Notes: generated by a model from the letters alone, not told the origin. A DNA stretch of 64,000 nucleotides from Pseudovibrio zosterae (GCF_033843645.1 NZ_JAWXVZ010000005.1:186001-250000), one strand, 5' to 3'. Positions 35,619 through 45,493 are shown, counted from the first letter of the stretch. Numbers and translations are program-made.

Positions 35619-37037
35619 GTGACTGCGACAGTCGCCATTATCGGCAGACCAAATGTCGGCAAGTCGACGCTCTTCAATCGACTGGTAGGCAAGCGCTTGG
35701 CGCTTGTCGATGATCAGCCCGGCGTGACCCGTGACCGACGGTCAGGGGATGCACGCTTGGGCGATTTGCGATTCAGGATCGTTGATACTGCAGGACTTGA
35801 AGAGGCTGAAGCCTCTAGCCTTGAAGGACGCATGCGTGCGCAGACCGAAGAAGCCATTCGGGAAGCGGACGTTGTGTTGTTCCTGATTGATGCCCGTGCG
35901 GGCCTGATGCCTTTGGACGAGCACTTCGCCAATCTTCTGCGCCGCAATCAGACCCCTGTGATCCTCGCTGCCAACAAGGCAGAGGGCAGGGCTGGTGAAG
36001 GCGGCTTTTATGAAGCCTTCGGTCTGGGTTTTGGTGAACCGGTCCCCATGTCCGCAGAGCACGGTGAAGGTCTTGCCGATCTTTATTCCGCGCTCCTGCC
36101 TTATGTTGAAGCGGTGGAGGAGCTGGAAGCAGCTGCTGACGCCGACGAAGCCCGCGCCAACGTCGATGTGATCGATGGCGAGGAGGAAGAGGAACAAGAG
36201 GAGATCGGCACCAAGGAGCGTCCACTTCGCGTTGCCATCGTGGGCCGCCCGAACGCGGGCAAATCCACCATGATCAACCACATGCTGGGCGAGGACCGCC
36301 TTCTGACCGGTCCGGAGGCGGGGATCACCCGCGACTCCATCAGCGTGGATTGGACGTGGCAGGACCGTCACCTCAAGGTATTTGACACCGCCGGGATTCG
36401 CCGCAAGGCCCGCGTTCAGGAGAAGCTGGAAAAGCTCTCCGTGGCCGATGCCCTGCGCGCAATCAAGTTCGCAGAGGTCGTTGTCGTCACGCTGGACGCC
36501 ACCATTTCCTTTGAGAAGCAGGATCTGCAGATCATTGAGCTGTGTGCCCGCGAAGGCCGCGCCATTGTGATTGCAATCAACAAGTGGGACCTCATTGAGG
36601 ACCGGGATGGCGCGTGGGATCATCTGAAAGATGCTCAAGAGCGCTACCTCAACCAGCTGCGCGGTGTTGAGATCGTCACCATGTCCGGCCAGACCGGGCA
36701 GGGCCTAGATCGGCTTATGAAGGCTGTGTTCCGTGCCTATGAGATGTGGAACCGCCGCGTCAGCACCTCAGCGCTGAACCGCTGGCTCGATGGGGTGTTG
36801 GTACACCATCCGCCCCCAGCGGTCAGTGGGCGTCGTGTGCGCCTGCGCTACATGACACAGGCCAAGACGCGTCCACCACACTTTGTGGTGTTCTGCTCCC
36901 GCCCGGAGCAGCTGCCAGAAAGCTATACCCGCTATCTGGTCAATGGCATTCGCGAACGCTTCGACATCAAGGGCACGCCTGTGCGCCTGTCTTATCGCAA
37001 GGGTGACAACCCATACGCTTCCAAGAAGAGGCGTTAG
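35619..37037 (+). CDS. der: Ribosome-assembly GTPase Der (EngA)
   Basis: 472 residues from a GTG with TTTAGGAG upstream. Two tandem G domains: P-loops GRPNVGKST (near residue 8) and GRPNAGKST (near 209), switch motifs DTAGLEE and DTAGIRRKA, and specificity motifs NKAE and NKWD. A C-terminal KH-like domain ends in a basic tail. Needed for 50S subunit maturation. An acidic linker (EEEEEQEE) separates the G domains. A hairpin follows before the next gene. Confidence 0.97.
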   Translation: MTATVAIIGRPNVGKSTLFNRLVGKRLALVDDQPGVTRDRRSGDARLGDLRFRIVDTAGLEEAEASSLEGRMRAQTEEAIREADVVLFLIDARAGLMPLDEHFANLLRRNQTPVILAANKAEGRAGEGGFYEAFGLGFGEPVPMSAEHGEGLADLYSALLPYVEAVEELEAAADADEARANVDVIDGEEEEEQEEIGTKERPLRVAIVGRPNAGKSTMINHMLGEDRLLTGPEAGITRDSISVDWTWQDRHLKVFDTAGIRRKARVQEKLEKLSVADALRAIKFAEVVVVTLDATISFEKQDLQIIELCAREGRAIVIAINKWDLIEDRDGAWDHLKDAQERYLNQLRGVEIVTMSGQTGQGLDRLMKAVFRAYEMWNRRVSTSALNRWLDGVLVHHPPPAVSGRRVRLRYMTQAKTRPPHFVVFCSRPEQLPESYTRYLVNGIRERFDIKGTPVRLSYRKGDNPYASKKRR

Positions 37038-37086
37038 TCACACACCTGTCGAAAAAGACGGGTAACCGAGCGGTTCAAACAACAAA

Positions 37087-37123
37087 GCCTGCCCTTGGGA
37101 GCTTTCTCCAAAAAAGGGCAGGC
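37087..37123 (+). terminator. Hairpin between der and the inositol-monophosphatase gene
   Basis: 10-bp arms GCCTGCCCTT (37087-37096) and AAGGGCAGGC (37114-37123) with an inner GGAG/CTCC pairing. Only pyrimidine-rich sequence follows, not a T-run, so it may be a weak terminator or an attenuator. Confidence 0.45.
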
Positions 37124-37155
37124 CTCTCCCTCCCACCGTTCTTCGATTGAGTACC

Positions 37156-37938
37156 ATGTCTGACGAAAGATTTGAGTTTGCCAAAACGCTTGCCGAACGG
37201 GCAGGCGCGTTTGCGCGCGAGCATTTTGATCGCTTTGAAAGCCTCACCATTGAAAGCAAAGGCCATCAGGACATGGTGTCCGAGGCCGACCGCGATACCG
37301 AAACATTGGTGCGCGATGCCATTATGGCGGCGTATCCGCAAGACGGTATTCTTGGCGAGGAGCACGGCCGCGTCGAAGGCTCCAGCGGCTATCTTTGGAT
37401 CATTGATCCTATTGATGGCACCGCCAACTTCGTTACAGGCATTCCCCAGTGGTGCGTCATCATTGCGTGTCTGAAGGACAACGAAAAGCACTTCGGCGTC
37501 ATTTATGATCCCGTTTCCGGTGAAATGTTCACCGCCCTCAAGGGCGAAGGCACCAAGGTGAATGGGCGACCTGCGCAGATTTCTCAAAGCGCGGGCCTTC
37601 ATGAAGGCTCAGTGGGTCTAGGGCACAGTTCCAAGTCCGACAAGGACAAGACCTTGAAGGTTACGGATCTCATTCTGTCTTCTGGCGGCATGTTCTTTCG
37701 AAATGCCTCTGGCGGCCTGATGCTGGCCTACACGGCAACTGGTCGATTGGCCGGTTACATCGAGGAAGAAATGAACGTGTGGGACTGTGTGGCAGGTCTT
37801 TTGATGATCGAAGAGGCGGGCGGGTTGGTCCAGCCGTTCGATATGGAACGCGCGTTGACTGACAGGTGCCGTGTCGTTGCAGGCGGCCCGCAGGTCTACA
37901 AGGCGCTTCAGGAGATCTCTGAGGAGGCTTTCGGGTAA
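37156..37938 (+). CDS. Inositol-monophosphatase-family phosphatase
   Basis: 260 residues from ATG 37156; an in-frame TTG at 37147 would add three residues. Lithium-sensitive phosphatase motifs: the metal-binding GEEHGR near residue 70, D-P-I-D-G-T-A-N-F near 90, and the second metal site W-D-C-V-A-G near 210. It could be an inositol monophosphatase or a bifunctional relative such as CysQ or a histidinol-phosphate phosphatase (HisN-type); motif content alone does not choose. Followed by a terminator shared with the convergent SDR gene. Confidence 0.85.
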   Translation: MSDERFEFAKTLAERAGAFAREHFDRFESLTIESKGHQDMVSEADRDTETLVRDAIMAAYPQDGILGEEHGRVEGSSGYLWIIDPIDGTANFVTGIPQWCVIIACLKDNEKHFGVIYDPVSGEMFTALKGEGTKVNGRPAQISQSAGLHEGSVGLGHSSKSDKDKTLKVTDLILSSGGMFFRNASGGLMLAYTATGRLAGYIEEEMNVWDCVAGLLMIEEAGGLVQPFDMERALTDRCRVVAGGPQVYKALQEISEEAFG

Positions 37939-37964
37939 ATCTGATCCGACGTAGCCAAAAATGA

Positions 37965-37989
37965 AAAACGGGCCTCAGGGGCCCGTTTT
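37965..37989. terminator. Bidirectional terminator between the phosphatase and the SDR gene
   Basis: 10-bp stem AAAACGGGCC (37965-37974) / GGCCCGTTTT (37980-37989), loop TCAGG. Confidence 0.85.
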
Positions 37990-37993
37990 GCGT

Positions 37994-38737
37994 TTAAGAG
38001 GCGATTTGCTGGAACTCGCGGAGTTCCCCTGACGGGTGGTCGTAGTAAAGACCATTGGCTTCACTGTCCGGAGAGGAGAACTTCAAGATCGGCGCCGCCA
38101 GTTCATCTGGATGCGGCAGCGTTTCAGGATCTTCACCCGGCATGGCCAGCGCGCGCATGGCAGTGCGCATCGGTCCAGGGTTCACCAGCATGGTGTGAAT
38201 AGGCGTCTTGCGAGTCTCGTTCACATAGGTGCGTGCCATGGCTTCAAGCGCGGCCTTGGACATGTTGTAAGGGCCCCAATAGGCCTTGCACTTGTGAGGA
38301 GAGCTGGAGGTGATGAAAACCGCACGGCCCGCATCAGACAGACGCAACAGCGGATCAAGCGAGCGCAGCAAACGCCAGTTTGCAGTCACATTCAGCGCCA
38401 TGACTTGATCGAACTTCTTGGGGTCCACATGGCCGAGCGGCGAAGTTGGGCCCAAAACGCCCGCATTCGCTACCATGATGTCCAGCTTTTTCCAGCGTTC
38501 ATAAATGGCGCCGCCCAACCGGTCGAGGCCGTCATAGTCGGTCATGTCCAGTGGGACGAGGGTCGCAGACCCACCAGCAGCCTTGATCTCGTCGTCCAGT
38601 TCTTCAAGGCCACCCACTGTACGTGCCACAGCAATCACGTGGGCACCCTGTGCGGCCAATTCCTTGGCAGCAAAGTAGCCAATTCCGCGGGAAGCGCCGG
38701 TTACAACAGCGACGCGTCCCTCAAGTGCTTTCGTCAT
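37994..38737 (-). CDS. Short-chain dehydrogenase/reductase (downstream of purF)
   Basis: 247 residues. Rossmann motif TGASRGIGYFAAKEL binds NAD(P), NAG is present (VANAGVLG), and the catalytic Y-N-M-S-K pair with an upstream serine (FITSSSPHK) is complete. Substrate is unknown. It starts six bases after purF ends, so it is the last gene of the cvpA-purF-SDR run, a layout shared by many Hyphomicrobiales. Confidence 0.9.
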   Translation of the reverse strand: MTKALEGRVAVVTGASRGIGYFAAKELAAQGAHVIAVARTVGGLEELDDEIKAAGGSATLVPLDMTDYDGLDRLGGAIYERWKKLDIMVANAGVLGPTSPLGHVDPKKFDQVMALNVTANWRLLRSLDPLLRLSDAGRAVFITSSSPHKCKAYWGPYNMSKAALEAMARTYVNETRKTPIHTMLVNPGPMRTAMRALAMPGEDPETLPHPDELAAPILKFSSPDSEANGLYYDHPSGELREFQQIAS

Positions 38738-38743
38738 AGTCTA

Positions 38744-40225
38744 TCAACCAACTTCCACCAGGCGTGGTGCCGCCCGGTTATCGTCGTCATTAATCAGGTC
38801 GGTCAATGGCGTCGGATAGTCGCCAGTAAAGCAGTGATCGGTAAACTGCGGGGCGTCGTTGTTGCGCCCTTCTTCATAGCCCATGGCCTTGTAAACGCCG
38901 TCTACGGACAGGAAGTGCAGACTGTCTGCGCCAATGTAGTTCTTCATGCCAGCGAGGTCGTATTTTGCTGCCAGCAGCTTCTCACGCACCGGCGTATCAA
39001 TGCCGTAGTAGTCGGAATACTTAATCGGCGGAGATGCCAGACAGAAGTGAACTTCACTCGCACCCGCGTCACGGATCATTTGCACGATCTTCAACGAAGT
39101 CGTGCCGCGAACAAGACTGTCATCCACCAGGACAACGCGCTTGCCCTTGATCTGGGCCTGGTTTGCCGAGTGCTTCAGCTTCACGCCGAGCGTCCGGATC
39201 TGTTGCGTTGGCTCGATGAAGGTCCGCCCAACATAGTGGTTGCGGATGATTCCAAGCTCAAACGGAATGCCTGATTCCTGAGAATAGCCCAGAGCGGCCG
39301 GAACGCCGGAATCCGGCACCGGCACAATTACGTCCGCCTTGATCTGGCTCTCAAGTGCCAACTGACGGCCGAACTGCTTGCGCACATCGTAGACGCTGTG
39401 GCCACCCAGAATGGAATCGGGGCGTGAGAAATAGATGTATTCGAAGATGCATGGGCGAGCAGGGCGCTTGCCAAACGGGAAGTAGCTCTCCATGCCGCCC
39501 GGCGTACAAACGATCACTTCGCCGTTCTCAACTTCGCGGATAAACTTGGCACCGATGATGTCGAGCGCACAGGTTTCAGATGCAAAGATTGGCGCTCCAT
39601 TCAGGTCACCCAGCACCAGTGGACGAATACCAAATGGATCACGGGCACCAATCAGCTTCTTGCGGGTCAGCGCTACCAGAGAGAAAGCGCCTTCCATCTG
39701 GGTGATGGCTTCAATGAAGCGGTCCACGATCTTGGTTTGACGGCTGCGTGCCACCAGCTGCAACACCACTTCGGAGTCGGAGGTCGACTGACAGATCGCG
39801 CCATCTTTGATGAGCTGGCGGCGAAGCGTCATGGCATTTGTGAAGTTGCCGTTGTGACAAACCGCGATCCCGCCGCCGTCCAGCTCCGCAAACAGCGGCT
39901 GGACGTTGCGTAGCACCGGCGCGCCTGTCGTGGAATAGCGCACGTGTCCAACGGAGTAAGAGCCCTTCAGGTGCTCCATGATTTCCGGCTTGGAGAAGGA
40001 ATCGCCTACAAGTCCAAGGTGACGCTCGGAGCGGAACTGCTCGCCGTCATAGGTCACGATGCCTGCTGCTTCCTGTCCGCGGTGCTGCAGGGCGTGGAGG
40101 CCCAGTGCGGTCAGTGCGGCAGCATCCTCATGGCCCAGAATACCGAAAACACCGCATTCTTCATGAAGCGTGTCGCCATCAAGGTCTTCCTGAGTCAAAG
40201 CGACAGAATTATCCGCGCCGTTCAT
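38744..40225 (-). CDS. purF: Amidophosphoribosyltransferase
   Basis: 493 residues from ATG 40225, preceded by AAGGAG. A 23-residue propeptide precedes Cys24 of H-E-E-C-G-V-F-G, the N-terminal nucleophile exposed after cleavage. The PRPP-binding motif VVLVDDSLVRGTTS lies near residue 365. It makes phosphoribosylamine from PRPP and glutamine, the first step of purine synthesis. The Cys pattern of the iron-sulfur-cluster type (the C-G-Q-C-type segment near the C-terminus) is not complete here, so a cluster is doubtful. Confidence 0.97.
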   Translation of the reverse strand: MNGADNSVALTQEDLDGDTLHEECGVFGILGHEDAAALTALGLHALQHRGQEAAGIVTYDGEQFRSERHLGLVGDSFSKPEIMEHLKGSYSVGHVRYSTTGAPVLRNVQPLFAELDGGGIAVCHNGNFTNAMTLRRQLIKDGAICQSTSDSEVVLQLVARSRQTKIVDRFIEAITQMEGAFSLVALTRKKLIGARDPFGIRPLVLGDLNGAPIFASETCALDIIGAKFIREVENGEVIVCTPGGMESYFPFGKRPARPCIFEYIYFSRPDSILGGHSVYDVRKQFGRQLALESQIKADVIVPVPDSGVPAALGYSQESGIPFELGIIRNHYVGRTFIEPTQQIRTLGVKLKHSANQAQIKGKRVVLVDDSLVRGTTSLKIVQMIRDAGASEVHFCLASPPIKYSDYYGIDTPVREKLLAAKYDLAGMKNYIGADSLHFLSVDGVYKAMGYEEGRNNDAPQFTDHCFTGDYPTPLTDLINDDDNRAAPRLVEVG

Positions 40226-40286
40226 GGCGTTGGCTCCTTGTTCTTTTTTATGACCAGTCCCAGCGACATCCCGAAAGATCGGGAGA

Positions 40287-40910
40287 TCAATTGCGCGAGG
40301 TGCCTGTTTCACTCAGCTGATCCAAGCTGCGACGCTCGGAGGAAGAATAGGTCGGCTCTTCCGCTTCAGCCGCCGAATTGGTGCCTGCTTCAGGTGCAGA
40401 CTTGCGGATCTGATCCATAATGGCTTGTTCCGGGTCTTCAGGCAAAACGGCGACAAGGCTTGCACCGGTGGTCACGAGCAGGTGGCGGGACTTGGCGTTC
40501 ATGACCCATTGTGGCTGTTGCTGCTCTGGAACGAACCAGTTGAAGAACAACATTGCGACAACGACGATCAAAAAGCCGCGTGCTGCGCCGAACACGAAAC
40601 CAAGTGTGCGATCCAGTGCCCCGATCCGGCTGTCCAGAACGAAATCTGAGATCCGCATTGTTATATAGCTAACAATAAACAGCGTCAGCAGAAAAACGAC
40701 ACCGATGGCGACGACGGTCGCGACCGTGCCATTTGAAATGTAATCGGCCAGAAAAGGTGTGACGGGCTTGTAAAAGTAGTAGGCGGTAACTGCAGCCGCG
40801 ATCCAGGACGCGATTGAAAGCACTTCCCGAACAAACCCGCGGATCATCGCCAGAATGGCCGACAAGAACATGATGACGAGCAAAATGCCATCGAGTAGTG
40901 TGATCGGCAT
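40287..40910 (-). CDS. cvpA: CvpA-family inner-membrane protein
   Basis: 207 residues from ATG 40910. Four hydrophobic helices span about residues 3-125 with the CvpA pattern FLSAILAMIRGFVREVLSIASW and IGALDRTLGFVFGAARG. A polar Glu/Ser-rich tail follows. CvpA is needed for colicin V production in E. coli and for envelope stress tolerance elsewhere. It lies 61 bases upstream of purF, the usual neighbour. Confidence 0.9.
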   Translation of the reverse strand: MPITLLDGILLVIMFLSAILAMIRGFVREVLSIASWIAAAVTAYYFYKPVTPFLADYISNGTVATVVAIGVVFLLTLFIVSYITMRISDFVLDSRIGALDRTLGFVFGAARGFLIVVVAMLFFNWFVPEQQQPQWVMNAKSRHLLVTTGASLVAVLPEDPEQAIMDQIRKSAPEAGTNSAAEAEEPTYSSSERRSLDQLSETGTSRN

Positions 40911-40939
40911 GGATCGACACAGCCCCTTCGTTTGTAGAA

Positions 40940-40961
40940 GGCCCCGATACTCATTGGGGCC
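40940..40961 (-). terminator. Weak hairpin between radA and cvpA
   Basis: GGCCCC (40940-40945) and GGGGCC (40956-40961) pair around a 10-base loop. On the minus strand CTTCT follows; partial attenuation is possible. Confidence 0.35.
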
Positions 40962-40999
40962 CTTCAAGAACCAAAATTAGAACGCAAAACAGGTGCACA

Positions 41000-42394
41000 T
41001 CATGTGCTTTCTGCCGCTGGTGCCTTAGAGGCAACAGCTGCAACCAATTCCCCCAGTTCCTCTAGGCCTCGGACCTGTCCCAAGCCTTGAGAGCCATCCT
41101 TAAGGTTGGCATTTGGTACCACCGCCGCACCAAAGCCCAACTTTTGGGCTTCCTTGAGGCGCGAGCCAGCTTGCGCCACCGGACGAATGGCACCCGACAA
41201 ACTTACTTCGCCGAAATAGACGCATTCGAGCGGAAGGGCAACCCCACTCAAGGAAGAGATCAGCGCAGCAGCCACAGCCAAGTCTGCTCCCGGCTCGTTG
41301 ATGCGCAAACCTCCCGCTACGTTCAGGTAAACATCGTGTTGTGAGAACCGCACCCCGCACCGTGCCTCAAGCACGGCGAGGATCATGGAAAGGCGCGCTG
41401 AGTCCCAACCGATGACCGCACGGCGCGGCGTGCCCAGCGGTGAGGGTGCCACGAGCGCCTGTATCTCCACCAGCAGGGGCCGTGTGCCCTCAAGACCAGC
41501 AAAAACCGCCGCTCCCGGACTGGTGGCATTCCGTTCACCAAGAAACAAGGCGGACGGGTTGGCAACTTCCGTCAGGCCAGCGTGCTGCATCTCAAAGACG
41601 CCGATTTCATCGGTCGCGCCAAAGCGGTTCTTTACTGAGCGCAGGATGCGATACTGGTGAGCGCCATCGCCCTCAAAGTACAGCACCGCGTCGACCATGT
41701 GTTCCACCACGCGCGGGCCGGCGATTTGACCATCCTTCGTCACGTGGCCCACGATAACCACACAGGTGCCGGTCTTCTTGGCATAGCGCACCATGGCCTG
41801 TGCACAGGCGCGAACCTGAGTGACCGTGCCGGGCGGCGAATCCACCTTGTCGGTCCAAAGCGTCTGAATACTGTCGATGATGACCAGCGCCGGGCGCTCG
41901 ATGGATTGCAGCGTTGCCAGAATGTCTTCGACACTGGTTTCTGCGGCGAGTTTTACAGGCGACTTGGAAAGACCAAGGCGTTCCGAACGCAGACGCACCT
42001 GATCAACGGCTTCCTCGCCGGAGATGTAGACAACGCTGTGATCCTGGTTTGCCAGCACGGCGCTGGCCTGAATCAGCAGCGTGGACTTGCCGATACCCGG
42101 ATCGCCGCCCACAAGCAGCGCGGACCCTTTCACAAAGCCGCCGCCAGTAACCCGGTCCAGCTCGGCAACTCCGGTAATGATGCGCGGTGCCTCTTTGATC
42201 TCGCCGGACAGCCCTACCAACTCCAGAACCCGGCCACTCGACCGCGTGCTGCGTCCGGGGCCACCTCCGATGCCTGAATCGCTGCGCTCTTCCTGAATGG
42301 TGTTCCACTCACCACAGGATTCGCAGCGGCCCACCCATTTGGTGGTCACTGCGCCGCATGATTGGCAGACAAAGGCGCTGGAGCGTTTAGCCAT
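41000..42394 (-). CDS. radA: DNA repair protein RadA
   Basis: 464 residues. N-terminal C4 zinc finger (CQSC and CESC), Walker A GGDPGIGKSTL near residue 97, the RadA-specific K-N-R-F-G motif near 250, and a C-terminal Lon-like domain. RadA is a RecA paralogue acting in branch migration during recombinational repair. It starts four bases after alr ends, so the two are translationally coupled. Confidence 0.97.
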   Translation of the reverse strand: MAKRSSAFVCQSCGAVTTKWVGRCESCGEWNTIQEERSDSGIGGGPGRSTRSSGRVLELVGLSGEIKEAPRIITGVAELDRVTGGGFVKGSALLVGGDPGIGKSTLLIQASAVLANQDHSVVYISGEEAVDQVRLRSERLGLSKSPVKLAAETSVEDILATLQSIERPALVIIDSIQTLWTDKVDSPPGTVTQVRACAQAMVRYAKKTGTCVVIVGHVTKDGQIAGPRVVEHMVDAVLYFEGDGAHQYRILRSVKNRFGATDEIGVFEMQHAGLTEVANPSALFLGERNATSPGAAVFAGLEGTRPLLVEIQALVAPSPLGTPRRAVIGWDSARLSMILAVLEARCGVRFSQHDVYLNVAGGLRINEPGADLAVAAALISSLSGVALPLECVYFGEVSLSGAIRPVAQAGSRLKEAQKLGFGAAVVPNANLKDGSQGLGQVRGLEELGELVAAVASKAPAAEST

Positions 42395-42398
42395 GTGT

Positions 42399-43553
42399 TT
42401 ACGTGTCTTCCTCGTCCTGAACGGAGCCTATGTAGGTGCGCTTATAGCGCGCACCAAGACCCGTTAACAGTTCATAGGAGATCGTGTGAGCGCTCTCAGC
42501 CACCTCATCAACGGAAATTGTTGGCCCCATCAGTTCAACCCAGGTGCCTCGTTGTACCATATTGGCGGGCAGGTCGGTTACATCCAGCGCGATCATGTCC
42601 ATGGAGACGCGGCCAAACAGCGGAACACGGGCGCCGTTTACGCTGGCATAGGAGCCGTCTTGCCCGTCCGTCGAGCCGATCAGTCGGTGCATGCCGTCCG
42701 CATAGCCCACGTTCACGGTCGCAATGCGCGTCGGTCGCTTTGTCGTGCGGGCTGCGCCGTAGCCCACGGTTTCGCCCGGGGGAACATGGCGCAGGTGAAT
42801 CACCTCCGCTTCAACACGGGCCACGCATGCCATCGGATTATGTCGGGTTGGAATCGGATTGCCGCCATAAAGAGCGATTCCCGGCCGGGCCAGTTCAAAG
42901 TGATAGTCTTCGCCCAAAAAGATACCCGAGGAATTGCTCAAGGATCTCGGAATTCCGGGAAACAGATCTGCCGCGCTGCGAAACGCTTCCAGTTGGGCCT
43001 GATTCTTCGGGTGAGTCGCGTCATCGCCGCAAGAAAGGTGACTCACAACAAGACAAAGCTTGAACTTGCTCAAGGTCTCTTCATCGCGGGAAAGATCACG
43101 GGCTTCAGCGTGTGTAAGGCCCAACCGATTCATTCCCGTATCAACGTGAACAGCGGCGGGCAGGGGCGTTCCCAGACTTTCGCAAAACTGCGCCCACTCG
43201 GCAATTTCGTCGGGGTGTCCCAAGACTGGTCGCAGAGACGATTCTGCATAAAGGTGGCCCCGGTCGGAGTAGGCTCCGCCCAGCACGTAGATTGTGCCCT
43301 GAGGCGCTGCGGCCCGGACAAGGCGGCCCTCTTCGGGCGTTGCCACAAAGAAAGTCCGAGCCCCCGAGGCATAGAGTGCTTTGACAGCTTCCTCCGCGCC
43401 GAGGCCATAAGCGTTTGCCTTAACGACAGCCGCGCATTCACACCCATTGCCGGTGCGCTCATTGAGCTGGCGCCAGTTCTTTTGCAGGGCCGTCAGGTCA
43501 ATGATCAGCCGTCCTGCACAGGACACCTCCTGTGAATCGCTTTGGTAGGGCAC
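42399..43553 (-). CDS. alr: Alanine racemase
   Basis: 384 residues. PLP lysine in A-A-V-V-K-A-N-A-Y-G-L-G near residue 45, the conserved tyrosine in the C-terminal barrel (PGETVGYGAARTTK) and GRVSMDMIALDVT. Makes D-alanine for peptidoglycan. Sits between dnaB (with a terminator in between) and radA. Confidence 0.95.
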   Translation of the reverse strand: MPYQSDSQEVSCAGRLIIDLTALQKNWRQLNERTGNGCECAAVVKANAYGLGAEEAVKALYASGARTFFVATPEEGRLVRAAAPQGTIYVLGGAYSDRGHLYAESSLRPVLGHPDEIAEWAQFCESLGTPLPAAVHVDTGMNRLGLTHAEARDLSRDEETLSKFKLCLVVSHLSCGDDATHPKNQAQLEAFRSAADLFPGIPRSLSNSSGIFLGEDYHFELARPGIALYGGNPIPTRHNPMACVARVEAEVIHLRHVPPGETVGYGAARTTKRPTRIATVNVGYADGMHRLIGSTDGQDGSYASVNGARVPLFGRVSMDMIALDVTDLPANMVQRGTWVELMGPTISVDEVAESAHTISYELLTGLGARYKRTYIGSVQDEEDT

Positions 43554-43606
43554 GGAAACCTCAGTCTTTCTTGATGCTAACCCACCTTAAGAGCCAATTG
43601 AGCAAA

Positions 43607-43641
43607 CAAAAAGCCCGGTTACCGTTGCCAGTAACCGGGCT
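43607..43641 (-). terminator. Rho-independent terminator of dnaB
   Basis: 11-bp stem AGCCCGGTTAC (43612-43622) / GTAACCGGGCT (43631-43641), followed on the minus strand by TTTTTG. Confidence 0.9.
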
Positions 43642-43665
43642 GTGAATGTTTTGCACCGCTTGGGC

Positions 43666-45153
43666 TTACTCCATCATGCGTTCTGGCATGTGTTCGCCAT
43701 CGGCCAGATCGGAGAAGCGGGTGTACTCGCCCTGGAACTGCAGATCCACAATACCTGTCGGACCGTGACGCTGCTTGGCGATGATCACTTCTGCCTTGCC
43801 GCGCACCCGTTCCATCTCGGCACTCCATGCCTCGTATTCCGGGGTGCCTTCCGGCGGCTCCTTCTTACCCATGTAGTATTCTTCGCGGTACACGAAAAGA
43901 ATCACGTCCGCATCCTGCTCAATCGACCCGGATTCGCGAAGGTCAGACATCTGCGGGCGTTTGTCGTCACGCGATTCTACCTGACGGGAGAGCTGGGACA
44001 GGGCGATGATCGGCACCTGAAGCTCCTTCGCCAGAGCCTTGAGGCCCGTGGTGATCTCGGTGATTTCCTGCACGCGGTTGCCAGAGTTCTTGGAGGAACC
44101 GGTGATCAGCTGGATATAGTCGACCACGATCATGTCGAGGCCTTTTTGGCGCTTCAAGCGACGCGCCTTGGACACCAGCGATGCGATCGAGATACCACCT
44201 GTCTGGTCTACATGGAGCGGGACATGCTGCATGTGCTGAGTCGCCGCCACCAGCTTCTCAAAGTCTGCCTCGTTGATGTCGCCGCGGCGAATCTTGGAGG
44301 AGGAGATCTCGGTCTGCTCCGAGATGATACGAGTCGCAAGCTGTTCGGCGCTCATTTCCAGCGAGAAAAAGCCCACAACACCGCCATTTACGGTCTTTCT
44401 GGAGCCATCTGGCTGCTCTTCTGCCGCGTAGGACTGGGCAATGTTATAGGCGATGTTGGTAGCCAGCGAGGTCTTACCCATCGCAGGACGTCCCGCCAGA
44501 ACAATCAAGTCTGAGGACTGCAAACCGCCCATAAGCTTGTCCAGGTCGCGCAAGCCCGTGGAGATACCAGACAGAGAGCCTTCACGGTTGAAGGCCGCAG
44601 CCGCCATCTCGATGGTTTCTGTCAGCGCGGTCCCGAAGTCCTGAAAACCACCATCAGAACGGCCGGTTTCCGCCAGTTCGAACAGGCGACGTTCCGCTTC
44701 ATCGATCTGGGCGTTCGGGCCCTTATCAATCGGCGCATCGTAAGCCAGATTGACCATGTCTTCGCCGATTCGGATCAGATTCCGCCGAACCGCCAGATCA
44801 TAGATGGTCTGACCGTAGTCTTCTGCGCTGATCACGGAAGCCGCGTCTGCTGCGAGTCGCAAAAGGTACTGCGCTGCAGGCATGTCGGCGATCTTCTCGT
44901 CAGCCGGGAAGAAAGTCTTCAGTGTAATAGGGGAGGCAATCTTGCCTGCCCGGATAAGTGCGCCACACTTTTCGTAGATATCCCTGTGCGGAGCCAGAAA
45001 GAAGTGCTGTGGCTCCAGGAATTCTGAGACTCGATAATATGTCTCGTTATTGACAAGGATTGCACCCAGAAGCTGACGCTCTGCCTCTGAGTTGTGCGGT
45101 ACTACGCGCGCCGTCTCACTTGCCGTTTCTAGTTTTTGAACTTTACCGTTCAT
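43666..45153 (-). CDS. dnaB: Replicative DNA helicase DnaB
   Basis: 495 residues from ATG 45153, with GAGGGG upstream; an ATG at 45177 has no site. Helical N-terminal domain, linker, and RecA-like core: Walker A GRPAMGKTSLA near residue 217, FFSLEMS, Walker B D-M-I-V-V-D-Y-I-Q-L, and the QLSRQVESR arginine-finger region. It is the hexameric helicase of the replication fork. No intein is seen. Confidence 0.97.
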   Translation of the reverse strand: MNGKVQKLETASETARVVPHNSEAERQLLGAILVNNETYYRVSEFLEPQHFFLAPHRDIYEKCGALIRAGKIASPITLKTFFPADEKIADMPAAQYLLRLAADAASVISAEDYGQTIYDLAVRRNLIRIGEDMVNLAYDAPIDKGPNAQIDEAERRLFELAETGRSDGGFQDFGTALTETIEMAAAAFNREGSLSGISTGLRDLDKLMGGLQSSDLIVLAGRPAMGKTSLATNIAYNIAQSYAAEEQPDGSRKTVNGGVVGFFSLEMSAEQLATRIISEQTEISSSKIRRGDINEADFEKLVAATQHMQHVPLHVDQTGGISIASLVSKARRLKRQKGLDMIVVDYIQLITGSSKNSGNRVQEITEITTGLKALAKELQVPIIALSQLSRQVESRDDKRPQMSDLRESGSIEQDADVILFVYREEYYMGKKEPPEGTPEYEAWSAEMERVRGKAEVIIAKQRHGPTGIVDLQFQGEYTRFSDLADGEHMPERMME

Positions 45154-45430
45154 TACGCCCCTCGTGCCTCTTGGCACTCTGACTACCCTTTTGCCGGGTA
45201 TTGGGAAAGGGTGCTCAGCGGATCTAAAAACAGTTCTTTTTTTTCACCAGATCAACGGGGAAAATTGCTGGTTGCTGATTGACAGTGAAGCCAATATTAC
45301 GCTGCGTCACTACTTTGAATTATATGTAAGTAATTCAAGAAAGTTACTATGAACGCTTTGAAAAATAGAGGTTATTTAGAAGAGTTATAGAACGGTTCTG
45401 TGTCAACTTGAAAATTTTAGTGAAATTTAA
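45154..45430 (-). other. AT-rich dnaB upstream region
   Basis: 277 bases between the rplI terminator and dnaB, markedly AT-rich, with no coding frame of note. It should hold the dnaB promoter; no consensus was fixed. Confidence 0.4.
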
Positions 45431-45467
45431 GAAAAAAAGGGCGCGCCTCATATTGAAGCGCGCCCTT
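45431..45467 (-). terminator. Terminator of the rpsF-rpsR-rplI operon
   Basis: 10-bp stem AAGGGCGCGC (45437-45446) / GCGCGCCCTT (45458-45467), followed on the minus strand by a long T-run. Confidence 0.92.
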
Positions 45468-45493
45468 CTTGGAAAGATATAGCTCAAATAAGC

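Noticed and set aside
38036..39274. 412-codon plus-strand ORF opposite purF and the SDR gene
   Set aside because: Spans two well-supported minus-strand genes and their junction; a shadow.
42486..43535. 349-codon plus-strand ORF opposite alr
   Set aside because: Antisense to a full-length alanine racemase with all motifs; no signal of its own.
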